Origin: Pedobacter psychrodurus
Lineage (GTDB): Bacteria; Bacteroidota; Bacteroidia; Sphingobacteriales; Sphingobacteriaceae
Assembly (NCBI RefSeq): GCF_004331735.1
Contig: NZ_SJSO01000031.1
Span: forward strand, 1 to 52,407
Direction of reading: 5' to 3'
DNA length: 52,407 bases
Shown here one piece after another: positions 8,324-16,824 of this stretch (position 1 is the first letter of the stretch; each line of letters begins with the position of its first letter). Made by a program: the position numbers and the translations under genes. The notes below the pieces were generated by a model. It was not told the DNA's origin. It did no database searches and saw nothing but the letters and a program-made list of their open reading frames with translations.

Positions 8324-10408
8324 ATGGGATTAATGACATTTTTGCGTAACCGTGCAGGCTATATTCTGGTTTTTGCCATCGGTTTTGCAATTGTTGCATT
8401 TTTAGTAGGTGATGCAATTAACGTGGGTAAACCTTTTTGGGCAGCAGATCAAAAAGTTGTAGGGTCTATTGATGGTAACGATATCAGTATTGATGAATTC
8501 GGACCGAAGGTTGATCAAGGTGTAAACCAAATGAAACAACAATATGGCGGCAGCGCAAATGCACAAATGACTGCTATGGCTGTTGATCAGGCATGGAATG
8601 CAGAGTTGGCAAAAGTTTTGTTAACTAAAGAATATGATCGTTTAGGTTTAACCATTTCTGAAGATGAACTGGTAGATTTATTACAAGGTCAAAACCCTAG
8701 TCCACTAATTAAACAGTATTTCTCTAACCCGCAAACAGGACAGTTAGACCGTGCTACCTTGATGAACTTTCTAAAATCGAAAGAACCTCAGGCTTTGCAA
8801 CAATCTAATATGTTACAGGAAGAGATTAAAAACCAGGCATTGCAAACAAAATACTCTAACTTAATCCGTAATTCGGTTTATGTAACTTCTTTAGAAGCTA
8901 CAGATGAGTATACCAACCGCAATAAACTGGCTAACTTTAAATATGTAAGTTTAGATTATACTTCTATTCCTGATGCTTCTGTTAAATTAACAGACGGCGA
9001 TTATTCGGAATATTATGATCAGAACAAAGCACGTTTCAACAATCTACAAGAAACACGTGCTTTCGAATACGTTACTTTCAGCATCAGCCCAACCAAAGCC
9101 GATTCATTGGCCATTAAAACTCAGGTTGATAAAATTGCTGCTGATTTCCAGGTAGCTAAAAACGACTCACTTTTCGCAGCAATCAATTCAGACGTAAAAG
9201 TTCCGTTTACGTATATCACAAAAGGTAAATTAGATCCAGCCATTGATTCAGCAGTATTTGCTTTACCAGCAGGCAGTTTTTATGGTCCTAAATTAAGTGG
9301 TAACTCTTACAAAATTGTAAAGGTAGTTTCTACCCGCATTTCTCCTGATTCGGTAAAAGCAAGCCACATCTTAATCGATCCGGCTAAAGTTGGTGGCGAA
9401 GATAAAGCACTCAAGTTAGCAGATTCATTAAAAGCATTAATTTTAAAAGGCGCAAACTTTGCTGAACTGGCTAAAAACTACAGTGTAGATGGTTCGAAAG
9501 ATAAAGGCGGTGAAATGCCAGCTTTTGCCCGCGGTGCTATGGTACCTGAGTTTGAGAATGCTGCATTTGATGGTAAAACAGGAGATCTTAAAGTCGTAAA
9601 ATCTCAGTTTGGCTACCATGTGCTTAAAATCGAAAAACAGATCGGTTCATCTAAAGTGGCTAAATTAGCTTACGTAGAAAAAGCATTAAACGCAAGTAGC
9701 AAAACCCAGGCAGCTGCTTACAAGGCAGCAAGCAATTTCTTAACTGAAGTAAAAGGTAACGACTTTAGCAAATTTGCTGCACAAAAAGGATTAAAAGTTG
9801 CTGTTGCTGATAAGGTGGCATCAACACAGGGATTTGCAGCTGGATTAGATAATCCACGTAAATTAATCCAAGATGCTTACGTAGCAGATAAAGGTGATGT
9901 ATTACCTGAAATTTATACCATGAGCAATGCTTATGTTGTGGCCCGTTTAACTACAATCAGTCCAAAAGGTATTTTATCTTTAGCTGATGTGAAGAAAGAA
10001 ATTGAGCCAATGGTAATTAATGCAGTTAAAGCAAAACAATTAAAAGAAAAATTAGCTAACGCAGGTAAAGGAAATATCGATCAGGTTGCAGCTAAAGTTG
10101 CACGTCCGGTTAACCCAGTGCAGAATGTTGTTTTTGCTAATCCGGTAATTCCAGGTGTAGCACAAGAAAATGCGCTAGTAGGAAGCGTTTTCGGTTCACA
10201 GCCAGGTAAAGTATCTGCTCCTGTTCAAGGTGAGCGTGGTGTTTATGTATTTTCAGTTGATGGATTTACAAGTCCTGCACCAATTGCCAATATGTTTAAA
10301 CAAAAAGAAAGTATGATGTTAAGTTTAGGCCAGCGTTCATTAGGATCGGCTTTCCAGGCTTTACAGGAAAATGCGAAGATAAAAGACAATCGTGTGAAAT
10401 TCTATTAA
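8324..10408 (+). CDS. PpiD/SurA-like membrane-anchored peptidyl-prolyl isomerase
   Basis: 694 residues. A single N-terminal membrane anchor (about 11-31, GYILVFAIGFAIVAFLVGDA) is followed by a SurA/PpiD-type chaperone domain (about 45-230, with the substrate-clamp helices) and a parvulin domain at about 343-440 (VKASHILIDP, FAELAKNYSVDGSKDKGGEM, FENAAFDGK, SQFGYHVLKIEKQ). The C-terminal 250 residues resemble a degenerate second parvulin/clamp region. The protein should sit in the inner membrane facing the periplasm and help outer-membrane and secreted proteins fold. The gene stands alone, ended by a strong terminator. Confidence 0.88.
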   Translation: MGLMTFLRNRAGYILVFAIGFAIVAFLVGDAINVGKPFWAADQKVVGSIDGNDISIDEFGPKVDQGVNQMKQQYGGSANAQMTAMAVDQAWNAELAKVLLTKEYDRLGLTISEDELVDLLQGQNPSPLIKQYFSNPQTGQLDRATLMNFLKSKEPQALQQSNMLQEEIKNQALQTKYSNLIRNSVYVTSLEATDEYTNRNKLANFKYVSLDYTSIPDASVKLTDGDYSEYYDQNKARFNNLQETRAFEYVTFSISPTKADSLAIKTQVDKIAADFQVAKNDSLFAAINSDVKVPFTYITKGKLDPAIDSAVFALPAGSFYGPKLSGNSYKIVKVVSTRISPDSVKASHILIDPAKVGGEDKALKLADSLKALILKGANFAELAKNYSVDGSKDKGGEMPAFARGAMVPEFENAAFDGKTGDLKVVKSQFGYHVLKIEKQIGSSKVAKLAYVEKALNASSKTQAAAYKAASNFLTEVKGNDFSKFAAQKGLKVAVADKVASTQGFAAGLDNPRKLIQDAYVADKGDVLPEIYTMSNAYVVARLTTISPKGILSLADVKKEIEPMVINAVKAKQLKEKLANAGKGNIDQVAAKVARPVNPVQNVVFANPVIPGVAQENALVGSVFGSQPGKVSAPVQGERGVYVFSVDGFTSPAPIANMFKQKESMMLSLGQRSLGSAFQALQENAKIKDNRVKFY

Positions 10409-10420
10409 ATAGAAATTCCG

Positions 10421-10428
10421 TAATTTTG
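10421..10428 (+). promoter_or_regulatory. -7 box TAATTTTG ahead of the DUF2480 gene
   Basis: TAATTTTG fits TAnnTTTG. It lies just before the terminator of the upstream gene, so a transcript from it would start inside the first arm of that hairpin and not form the full terminator. No TTG is found at the ideal 19-nt distance, so confidence is moderate. Confidence 0.4.
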
Positions 10429-10429
10429 T

Positions 10430-10463
10430 AACCGTTCCGATGATTAGTCGGAACGGTTTTTTT
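10430..10463 (+). terminator. Rho-independent terminator of the isomerase gene
   Basis: The 11-bp perfect stem AACCGTTCCGA / TCGGAACGGTT (10430-10440 and 10448-10458) with a 7-nt loop runs straight into a run of T. Confidence 0.92.
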
Positions 10464-10473
10464 ATTTAAGGCC

Positions 10474-10989
10474 ATGGAAATTCAGGAAAACATCATTAAT
10501 AAAGTAGCCAACAGCGGTTTAATAACCTTAAACCTGGAGGATTTTTATCATAAAGGCGAAAGAGTAGTTTATGACATTGTAGATAATCTATTTCATGGGT
10601 TGATGCTAAGAGAGAAGGATTTTAGAGAATTTATTAAAAATCACGATTGGGCGCAATATCAGGATAAGAATGTAGCCATTATTTGTTCGGCCGATGCAAT
10701 TGTTCCTACCTGGGCTTATATGCTGTTGGCGAATAAACTAAAACCATATGCTAATGAAGTGGTATTTGGCGACTTAAACACCTTAGAGGCTGTTTTATTT
10801 ACCAAGGCACTGGCTAAAATTAATCCACAAGATTATGCCAACGAGCGGGTGGTGGTAAAAGGATGTGGGGATATTGATGTTCCGGTTTCAGCCTATGTTG
10901 AGGTAACCAATCTGCTTACACCAGTAGTTAAAAGTATTATGTTTGGCGAACCTTGTTCTACCGTTCCTGTATATAAAAGAAAAGATTAA
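10474..10989 (+). CDS. DUF2480 family protein
   Basis: 171 residues, soluble, no signal peptide. The sequence (LNLEDFYHKGERVVYDIVDN, FREFIKNHDWAQYQDKNVAI, CSADAIVPTWAYMLL, VVVKGCGDIDVPVSAYVEV) matches what I know of DUF2480, a family confined to Bacteroidota with no known function. Length is typical. It stands alone between the isomerase terminator and a palindromic repeat. The fully conserved-looking block around CGDIDVPVSAY could be a ligand site, but that is only a guess. Confidence 0.75.
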   Translation: MEIQENIINKVANSGLITLNLEDFYHKGERVVYDIVDNLFHGLMLREKDFREFIKNHDWAQYQDKNVAIICSADAIVPTWAYMLLANKLKPYANEVVFGDLNTLEAVLFTKALAKINPQDYANERVVVKGCGDIDVPVSAYVEVTNLLTPVVKSIMFGEPCSTVPVYKRKD

Positions 10990-11081
10990 ATTTTGGTTTG
11001 CTTTTTGTATATCTTCATAAATAATTGAAAAATCTATTTTTCTTTAAAGTATTTATTGGTGTCCTGGCCGGACGGGCCTAT

Positions 11082-11215
11082 CTTCTTTTGACAACAAAAG
11101 AAGCAAAATTGCCGGCTTAAAATTTTCGTTTTAAAGTTTGTGCAATGGCTAGTTAGTACAAACCCGAAAATTTGTCAGGCCGATTTTAAGTGAAACGGTG
11201 ATGCAATGCTTGAGC
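11082..11215 (+). repeat. Palindromic dispersed repeat, family R1, copy 2
   Basis: It opens with a perfect 9-bp hairpin CTTCTTTTG-acaa-CAAAAGAAG (11082-11103), followed by GCCGGCTTAAAATTTTCG, GTTTGT...ACAAAC around a GCAATGGCT core, CCCGAAAATTTGTCAGGCCG, and TTTTAAGTGAAACGGTGATG. GCCGGCTTAAAATTTTCG and CGAAAATTTGTCAGGCCG are nested inverted arms. The block order is the same as at 246-383. Confidence 0.65.
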
Positions 11216-11296
11216 CTTTCATGGTGCAGGAATTAAACTATTAAAAAGAAAGATTTAGATTTCAGCTGTTAGCAAAATTGAAACACACATAAACAA

Positions 11297-12070
11297 ATGA
11301 AGCATATACTTTTAACAATATTAGGCATCTTTGGATGTATTATGATAATGGCTCAGGAACTTCCCCTGAAGAAAGAAGCAGTATTTCAGGACGGTGAAGT
11401 TTTACAGTATAAATTAAGGTACGGGTTTATCACCGCGGCAGAGGCTACCATTAAAGTAAGCAATTCTGATTTAAAGTTTGATAACCGATCTACCTATAAA
11501 CTTACGGTAGATGCGCAGACCTCGGGAACCTTTGATGTGTTTTATAAGATCAGAGATCATTACGATTCGTATATTGATAAAACCAGCCTCTTGCCCTACT
11601 TTTATCAGGAGAATATACGAGAGGCCAGTTACAAGCGCCAGGATAAGGCACGTTTTACCCAGAGTGCAAAAAAAGTAGTGTCGAACAGGGGAACTTTTAC
11701 CACACCAACCGATCAGACTTTTGATCTGGTTTCGGCTTATTACTTTGCCCGAAGCCTGGATATCGGTAAAATCAAAGTTGGCGATAAGTTTAAACTGAAC
11801 TATTTTTTAGGAGATGAGATCTCCGCGTTAGAGGTTGAATATGTTGGTAAGGAAACGATTAAAAGCAAGTTAGGTAACATACGCTGTTTAAAGTTTAGTC
11901 CATCCATTAAACCGGGCAGGATTTTTAAAAAAGATAGCAGGTTATACCTTTGGGTTACTGATGATGGAAACCGTGTGCCGGTAAAGGCCCAGGTAGAGAT
12001 ATTGGTTGGTGCGGTAACCATGGAATTAAAGTCGGCCAGTGGGCTGAAATATGCTTTAGCAAAAGAATAA
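11297..12070 (+). CDS. DUF3108 domain secreted protein
   Basis: 257 residues with a signal peptide (MKHILLTILGIFGCIMIMAQ, cleavage around AQE). DUF3108 features are visible: the opening FQDGEVLQYKLRYGFITAAE, then ATIKVSN, YKLTVDAQTSGTFDVFYKIR, and YYFARSLDIGKIKVGDKF. This periplasmic beta-rich family occurs widely in Bacteroidota and Proteobacteria; its function is not established, though a carrier or envelope-lipid role is often presumed from its fold. It is translationally coupled to the DUF3109 gene by a TAATG overlap. Confidence 0.8.
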   Translation: MKHILLTILGIFGCIMIMAQELPLKKEAVFQDGEVLQYKLRYGFITAAEATIKVSNSDLKFDNRSTYKLTVDAQTSGTFDVFYKIRDHYDSYIDKTSLLPYFYQENIREASYKRQDKARFTQSAKKVVSNRGTFTTPTDQTFDLVSAYYFARSLDIGKIKVGDKFKLNYFLGDEISALEVEYVGKETIKSKLGNIRCLKFSPSIKPGRIFKKDSRLYLWVTDDGNRVPVKAQVEILVGAVTMELKSASGLKYALAKE

Positions 12071-12636
12071 TGATGATAGAAGTTGAACAGGTGCTGGTGC
12101 ACGAAGATGTGTTGAAAGAAAACTTTGTTTGCAATTTAAGCAAATGTAAGGGGATCTGCTGTGTGGAAGGCGATTCGGGCGCACCATTGGATAATGAAGA
12201 AAAAGCCATTTTAGAAGATATTTATCCAAAAATTAAACACCTGTTAAATGAAAAAGGCATTAAGGCTATAGAAGAACAGGGTGTGTATGTCGTTGATGAA
12301 GATGGCGATTTAACAACCCCCTGTGTAGATAAAAATAAAGAATGCGCTTATGTGCTGTTCGAAGGTGGTATTACCAAATGCGCGATTGAAAAGGCTTATG
12401 AGCAAGGTATTGTAGATTGGCAGAAACCGATTTCCTGTCACCTCTATCCTATCCGGATAACCAAATATCCAGAATTCGAGGTGCTAAATTACGACCGCTG
12501 GCACATCTGCCACGATGCCTGTACTTTTGGGCGTGAGCTTAAAGTACCCGTATACAGCTTTTTAAAAGGACCACTGATCCGTAAATACGGCGAAGAATGG
12601 TATAAGGAGTTAGAAAGTTCGGTAGCGGCGATGTAA
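12070..12636 (+). CDS. DUF3109 cysteine-rich protein
   Basis: 188 residues, cytoplasmic. The cysteine arrangement is distinctive: CNLSKCKGICC near residues 18-28, a lone Cys near 80, CAYVLFEGGITKC, SCHLYP and CHDACTFGRE. Such spacing suits the YkgJ/DUF3109-type group, where the cysteines probably bind zinc or an iron-sulfur cluster; the exact metal is not known to me. The start overlaps the preceding stop (TAATG), with a second ATG three bases on, so either may be used. Function unknown. Confidence 0.8.
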   Translation: MMIEVEQVLVHEDVLKENFVCNLSKCKGICCVEGDSGAPLDNEEKAILEDIYPKIKHLLNEKGIKAIEEQGVYVVDEDGDLTTPCVDKNKECAYVLFEGGITKCAIEKAYEQGIVDWQKPISCHLYPIRITKYPEFEVLNYDRWHICHDACTFGRELKVPVYSFLKGPLIRKYGEEWYKELESSVAAM

Positions 12637-12984
12637 TTTTATTTCTTTCTTGAATTTTGTAGAAGTTGAGACCCGATTATTAACTCAAACTTTTTTACCA
12701 CAGATAAACACAGATTTGATTGTTTTATCTGTTGCTCACTTATCTGTGTTGATTAATGTTAAGGTGATGGTAAATATTTGGTATGCCTTATCTATGCTTC
12801 ATCTATACTTGAGCCAGGCATATCTATCGTAATCATTAGGTTATCTATTTATATTCGTGAAGGACACTAAAAAGGGCTAATTACTTCTAAATTATTTCGT
12901 TCAGTTTTCCGCTTATGTCAAATTTAAGTTGTTTTTTGCGGAAATCTAACTTACTTTAGCGGAATTGAAAATCATTTAATAACT
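12637..12984. other. Gene-free spacer and probable rfb promoter
   Basis: The region holds degenerate CACAGATAAACACAGAT/TTATCTGTGTTGATTAA words, a common dispersed sequence type. A 60-residue frame here arises from them. Near the right end, TTG (12929-12931), 20 nt and TACTTTAG (12952-12959) make a plausible promoter for rfbB, with the start codon 25 nt further on. Confidence 0.5.
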
Positions 12985-14037
12985 GTGAAAAAAATCTTAA
13001 TCACTGGTGGTGCGGGCTTTATTGGCTCTCATGTAGTTCGCCGTTTTGTAAATAACTATCCTCAATACGAGATTGTAAACTTAGATAAACTTACCTACGC
13101 AGGTAATCTGGCTAATTTAACCGATATTGAAAATAAGCCAAATTATAAATTTGTGAAGGAAGACATCACAGATGCTACTGCAATGTTTGATCTGTTTAAA
13201 ACGGAAAATTTTGATGCGGTGATCCACCTTGCAGCAGAAAGCCATGTAGATCGTTCTATTTCTGATCCGACAGCTTTTGTAATTACCAATGTAATCGGCA
13301 CTGTGAATTTATTAAATGCAGCCCGCGAATATTGGAAAGGTGATTACGACAAAAAACGTTTTTACCATGTAAGTACCGATGAGGTATATGGTGCTTTGGG
13401 CGAAGAGGGTATGTTTACTGAAACTACTGCTTACGACCCGCATAGTCCCTATTCGGCATCGAAAGCAAGCTCTGATCATTTTGTAAGGGCTTATCACGAT
13501 ACTTATGGTATGGACTGTGTAATTTCTAATTGCTCAAACAACTATGGTTCTCATCATTTTCCGGAGAAATTGATCCCATTAGCCATTAATAACATCAAAA
13601 ATAACAAACCTGTGCCCGTTTATGGTAAAGGTGAAAATGTACGCGATTGGTTATGGGTAGAAGACCATGCACGGGCAATTGACGTGATTTTCCACAACTC
13701 GAAAACAGGAGATACTTACAACATTGGTGGTCATAACGAGTGGAAAAATATTGATCTGATCAATTTGCTTTGTACCATTATGGATCAAAAACTTGGTCGC
13801 GAAGCAGGAGAATCAGCTAAACTGATTACCTATGTAACCGACCGTGCCGGGCACGATTTGCGTTATGCGATTGATTCAAGCAAACTACAAAATCAATTGG
13901 ATTGGGTACCAAGCTTACAATTTGAAGAAGGTTTGGCCAAAACAGTAGACTGGTATTTACAAAACGAAGACTGGTTAAACAATGTAACCTCTGGTAATTA
14001 TCAATCTTATTACGAACAACAGTACAGCAATAAATAA
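12985..14037 (+). CDS. rfbB: dTDP-glucose 4,6-dehydratase
   Basis: 350 residues. An extended short-chain dehydrogenase that converts dTDP-glucose to dTDP-4-keto-6-deoxyglucose. The NAD loop GGAGFIGSH starts at G8, the active-site STDEVYG covers S130-G136 with the catalytic Asp-Glu pair (D132, E133), and Y156-x3-K160 is the SDR couple (YSASK). The start codon is GTG: no ATG is available upstream, and the Rossmann strand KKILITGG begins immediately after it. The first gene of rfbBCDA; the stop overlaps the rfbC start (TAATG). Its product also feeds the Fdt-like pathway of the downstream locus. Confidence 0.96.
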   Translation: MKKILITGGAGFIGSHVVRRFVNNYPQYEIVNLDKLTYAGNLANLTDIENKPNYKFVKEDITDATAMFDLFKTENFDAVIHLAAESHVDRSISDPTAFVITNVIGTVNLLNAAREYWKGDYDKKRFYHVSTDEVYGALGEEGMFTETTAYDPHSPYSASKASSDHFVRAYHDTYGMDCVISNCSNNYGSHHFPEKLIPLAINNIKNNKPVPVYGKGENVRDWLWVEDHARAIDVIFHNSKTGDTYNIGGHNEWKNIDLINLLCTIMDQKLGREAGESAKLITYVTDRAGHDLRYAIDSSKLQNQLDWVPSLQFEEGLAKTVDWYLQNEDWLNNVTSGNYQSYYEQQYSNK

Positions 14038-14585
14038 TGGAAATTGAACAAACAGGATTAAAAGACTGCTTGATTATTAAACCTAGGGTGTTTGAGGATC
14101 CCAGGGGTTATTTTTTTGAAAGTTTTAATCAAGATACCTTTGAAGAAAAAACGGGTTTGTCGGGCAGATTTGTTCAAGACAATCAGTCTTATTCTTCGTA
14201 TGGAGTGATCAGAGGCTTACATGCTCAAACTGGTGAGTTTGCACAGGCTAAGTTAGTCCGCGTAACCAAAGGTGAGGTGTTGGATGTAGCGGTAGATGTA
14301 CGTCCAAGTTCGCCTACTTACGGTAAACACATCGCGGTACGCTTAAGTGCCGAGAATAAACTGCAATTATACATCCCTAGAGGTTTTGTCCATGGCTTTT
14401 CTGTATTAAGTGAAACCGCAGAGTTTTTATATAAATGCGATAATTTTTTCAATAAAGCTTCAGAAACTGGCGTAATTTATAACGATGCGGACCTGAATAT
14501 CGATTGGTTAATTCCAGAAGAAGATCAAGCTATTTCAGATAAAGACCTACTTTTAAAACCATTTTCAGTTTTACAGCACATATGA
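14037..14585 (+). CDS. rfbC: dTDP-4-dehydrorhamnose 3,5-epimerase
   Basis: 182 residues, standard RmlC length. It epimerises C3 and C5 of dTDP-4-keto-6-deoxyglucose. The cupin shows FEDPRGYFFESFN (about 18-30), SYSSYGVIRGLHAQ with the catalytic His, VAVDVRPSSPTYG, and YIPRGFVHGF. It overlaps rfbB at the start (TAATG) and rfbD at the end (ATGA), so translation is coupled across the three genes. Confidence 0.95.
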   Translation: MEIEQTGLKDCLIIKPRVFEDPRGYFFESFNQDTFEEKTGLSGRFVQDNQSYSSYGVIRGLHAQTGEFAQAKLVRVTKGEVLDVAVDVRPSSPTYGKHIAVRLSAENKLQLYIPRGFVHGFSVLSETAEFLYKCDNFFNKASETGVIYNDADLNIDWLIPEEDQAISDKDLLLKPFSVLQHI

Positions 14586-15439
14586 GCAAAATATTAGTAA
14601 TTGGTGCCGGCGGACAGTTAGGCCAGTGCTTAAAAGTGGTTGCGGAGCGAAGAGAAATTACGGAAATTGTTTTTCCTGCAGAACAGGACGCCAATATTTT
14701 GGATGAGGCCGGCTTGAATGATCTTTTGGCTAGAGAACAACCTGCTTTTGTAATTAACTGTGCGGCTTATACAGCTGTTGATAAAGCAGAAGATGAAGTT
14801 GATCTGGCAAAAGCGATTAATGAAACAGGGGCAGCTTACCTGGCTTCGGCCTGTTTGGTAAATGGCGCAACCTTGGTTCATGTGTCTACCGATTTCGTTT
14901 TCGAAGGGAATGATGTAAAGTTGCTAAAAGAAGAAGATGAAGCTAAACCCATCAATGTTTATGGTGTAACAAAATTAGACGGAGAAAAAGCTGTTGCAAC
15001 TACGTTGCCGGCTCATTTTATCATCCGTACCAGCTGGTTATATTCCGAATATGCCAACAACTTTGTGAAAACCATGCTCAAACTTGGAGCTGAGCGTGAT
15101 GAATTGAATATCATTGCTGATCAGGTGGGTACCCCTACTTATGCGATTGATCTGGCAAATGCAATTTTTGATATCATAACTTCTTCCTCTACCGCTTATG
15201 GCGTATACCACTATAGCAATGAGGGCGTAACTTCATGGTTCGATTTTGCAAAGGCTATTTTTGATATTAGTGAAACTGTGGTTAAAGTAAACCCTATTCC
15301 GGGGTCTGCTTATCCAACCAAAGCTACCCGGCCGGCATTTTCGGTGATGGATAAATCTAAAATAAAAAATACATTCAATATTGAAATCCCTTACTGGAGA
15401 GATAGCCTGGTGGAATGTATAAAACAAATTAATAAATAG
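14582..15439 (+). CDS. rfbD: dTDP-4-dehydrorhamnose reductase
   Basis: 285 residues. The last step to dTDP-L-rhamnose. The nucleotide loop GAGGQLGQ lies at the N-terminus, NCAAYTAVDKAE (about 60-71) is the family signature, VSTDFVFEG the active-site serine/threonine strand, and YGVTKLDGE the Tyr-x3-Lys pair. Its ATG overlaps the rfbC stop by four bases. rfbA follows after 72 nt containing CTCAAATCTAATGTCTCAAATC low-complexity words. Confidence 0.95.
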   Translation: MSKILVIGAGGQLGQCLKVVAERREITEIVFPAEQDANILDEAGLNDLLAREQPAFVINCAAYTAVDKAEDEVDLAKAINETGAAYLASACLVNGATLVHVSTDFVFEGNDVKLLKEEDEAKPINVYGVTKLDGEKAVATTLPAHFIIRTSWLYSEYANNFVKTMLKLGAERDELNIIADQVGTPTYAIDLANAIFDIITSSSTAYGVYHYSNEGVTSWFDFAKAIFDISETVVKVNPIPGSAYPTKATRPAFSVMDKSKIKNTFNIEIPYWRDSLVECIKQINK

Positions 15440-15511
15440 AAGTGATACAGATGTTGAGATAGCGTCATTCATCTCAAATCTAATGTCTCAAATCTTAACT
15501 CTAATACTAAT

Positions 15512-16372
15512 ATGAAAGGTATAATCTTAGCTGGTGGCAGCGGAACACGTTTGCATCCCTTAACGCTTGCCTGTAGTAAACAGATGATGCCGGTTTACGA
15601 TAAACCGATGATCTATTATCCTTTGTCGACCTTGATGTTGGCTGGGATAAAAGAAATTCTGATTATCTCTACTCCGCATGATCTACCGAACTTTGAAAAA
15701 TTATTGGGCGATGGCGCATCTTTAGGATGTAAATTTAGTTATGCCGTGCAGGCTGAACCAAATGGTTTGGCGCAGGCTTTTGTTATCGGCGAAGAATTTA
15801 TCGGTCAAGATAAAGTAGCGCTTGTTCTGGGCGATAATATTTTCCACGGCGATGGCATGGCCAAATTACTACAGGCCAGTTCCGATCCTGACGGAGGTGT
15901 GGTATTTGCTTACCAAGTTGCTGATCCTGAACGTTATGGTGTGGTGGAGTTTGACGCTGATAAAAAAGCCATTTCTATTGAAGAAAAACCTGTTCAGCCC
16001 AAATCAGACTACGCAGTACCAGGTTTATATTTTTATGATAACGAAGTAGTAGAAATTGCCAAAAATATTAAACCCTCGCCACGTGGAGAATACGAAATTA
16101 CTGATGTAAATCGCGTGTACTTAGAACGTGGTAAATTAAAAGTAGGTGTATTAAGCCGTGGAACGGCCTGGTTAGATACCGGAACATTTACCTCTTTAAT
16201 GCAGGCCGGGCAATTTGTACAGATTATCGAAGAAAGACAAGGCTTAAAGATCGGTTGTATTGAAGAAATTGCTTACCGTATGGGCTTTATCGATGCAGAA
16301 CAGCTTAGGGCTATCGCTACGCCATTGGTTAAAAGCGGCTATGGTAGTTATCTGTTGAAGCAGATTAAATAA
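15512..16372 (+). CDS. rfbA: Glucose-1-phosphate thymidylyltransferase
   Basis: 286 residues, the normal RmlA size. It joins glucose-1-phosphate and dTTP to dTDP-glucose, the entry to both the rhamnose and the 3-amino-sugar branch. The motifs are GGSGTRLHPLT (about 8-18), the Lys in SKQMMPVYDKPMIYYPL, VLGDNIFHGDG (metal-binding Asp), VEFD, IEEKPVQPKS and RGTAWLDTGT. Here rfbA comes last rather than first in the rfb cluster. Confidence 0.96.
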   Translation: MKGIILAGGSGTRLHPLTLACSKQMMPVYDKPMIYYPLSTLMLAGIKEILIISTPHDLPNFEKLLGDGASLGCKFSYAVQAEPNGLAQAFVIGEEFIGQDKVALVLGDNIFHGDGMAKLLQASSDPDGGVVFAYQVADPERYGVVEFDADKKAISIEEKPVQPKSDYAVPGLYFYDNEVVEIAKNIKPSPRGEYEITDVNRVYLERGKLKVGVLSRGTAWLDTGTFTSLMQAGQFVQIIEERQGLKIGCIEEIAYRMGFIDAEQLRAIATPLVKSGYGSYLLKQIK

Positions 16373-16488
16373 GAAGTTTTAGTATAGTTTAATATACGCG
16401 TAATTCTAAATCACCAATTGATGCCATGTATCGATTGGCGATTTACTTTTTAGTGCGTTATCGGCCTTAGGGGTAATTTCTAAATCTC

Positions 16489-16607
16489 CTCGAAGTATCG
16501 TCATTTCGAGCGGAGTGCAACGTAGTCGAGAACCACATAGTGCCCAGCGAAGCTAAATCTTACTAACATAGATCTCTCCATTTCGCTGCGCTTCAGTCGA
16601 GATGACG
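16489..16607. repeat. Palindromic dispersed repeat, family R2, copy 2
   Basis: It starts CTCGAAGTATCGTCATTTCG, the same 20 bases as at 3062, and ends CTTCAGTCGAGATGACG. CGTCATTTCGA at the left faces TCGAGATGACG at the right. The middle includes GCCCAGCGAAGCTAAATCTTA, related to the CAGCAAAGCTAATCTTAAT words at 18232 and 18677. Confidence 0.65.
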
Positions 16608-16797
16608 ACCGTTAATCGCTATCCCAGCAAAAGATCTTTACAGAAGTATCTGAAGTTTTTGCCATGTAAGAGATGTGGGTTCATTTAAGAATTACCCTCC
16701 ATCCAACTCTGTGTGCTCTGTGCTTTTTTCTCTGTGCGCTTTGTGGTAAAAAGATACCCCATTGAATCCGGCACAATTAAGCTTTCCTGATTTATCT

Positions 16798-16805
16798 TAT
16801 CTTTG
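16798..16805 (+). promoter_or_regulatory. -7 box TATCTTTG ahead of the nucleotide-sugar dehydrogenase
   Basis: An exact match to TAnnTTTG. Transcription from it would start near 16811, after the upstream TTG codon (16762) that would otherwise extend the reading frame, so it decides for the ATG at 16825. Confidence 0.6.
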
Positions 16806-16824
16806 CCCAATTACCAAAAGAAAA

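Larger units (their letters stand above)
16373..16824. other. Gene-free spacer with palindromic repeat and promoter
   Basis: It holds R2 copy 2 (16489-16607) and a CTCTGTGTGCTCTGTGC...CTCTGTGCGCTTTGTGG low-complexity stretch near 16700-16745, a type that recurs in such genomes. A consensus -7 box lies at 16798-16805. Confidence 0.6.

Noticed and set aside
12650..12832. 60-codon frame after the DUF3109 gene
   Set aside because: It is built from CACAGATAAACACAGAT-type low-complexity words, with no conserved features.
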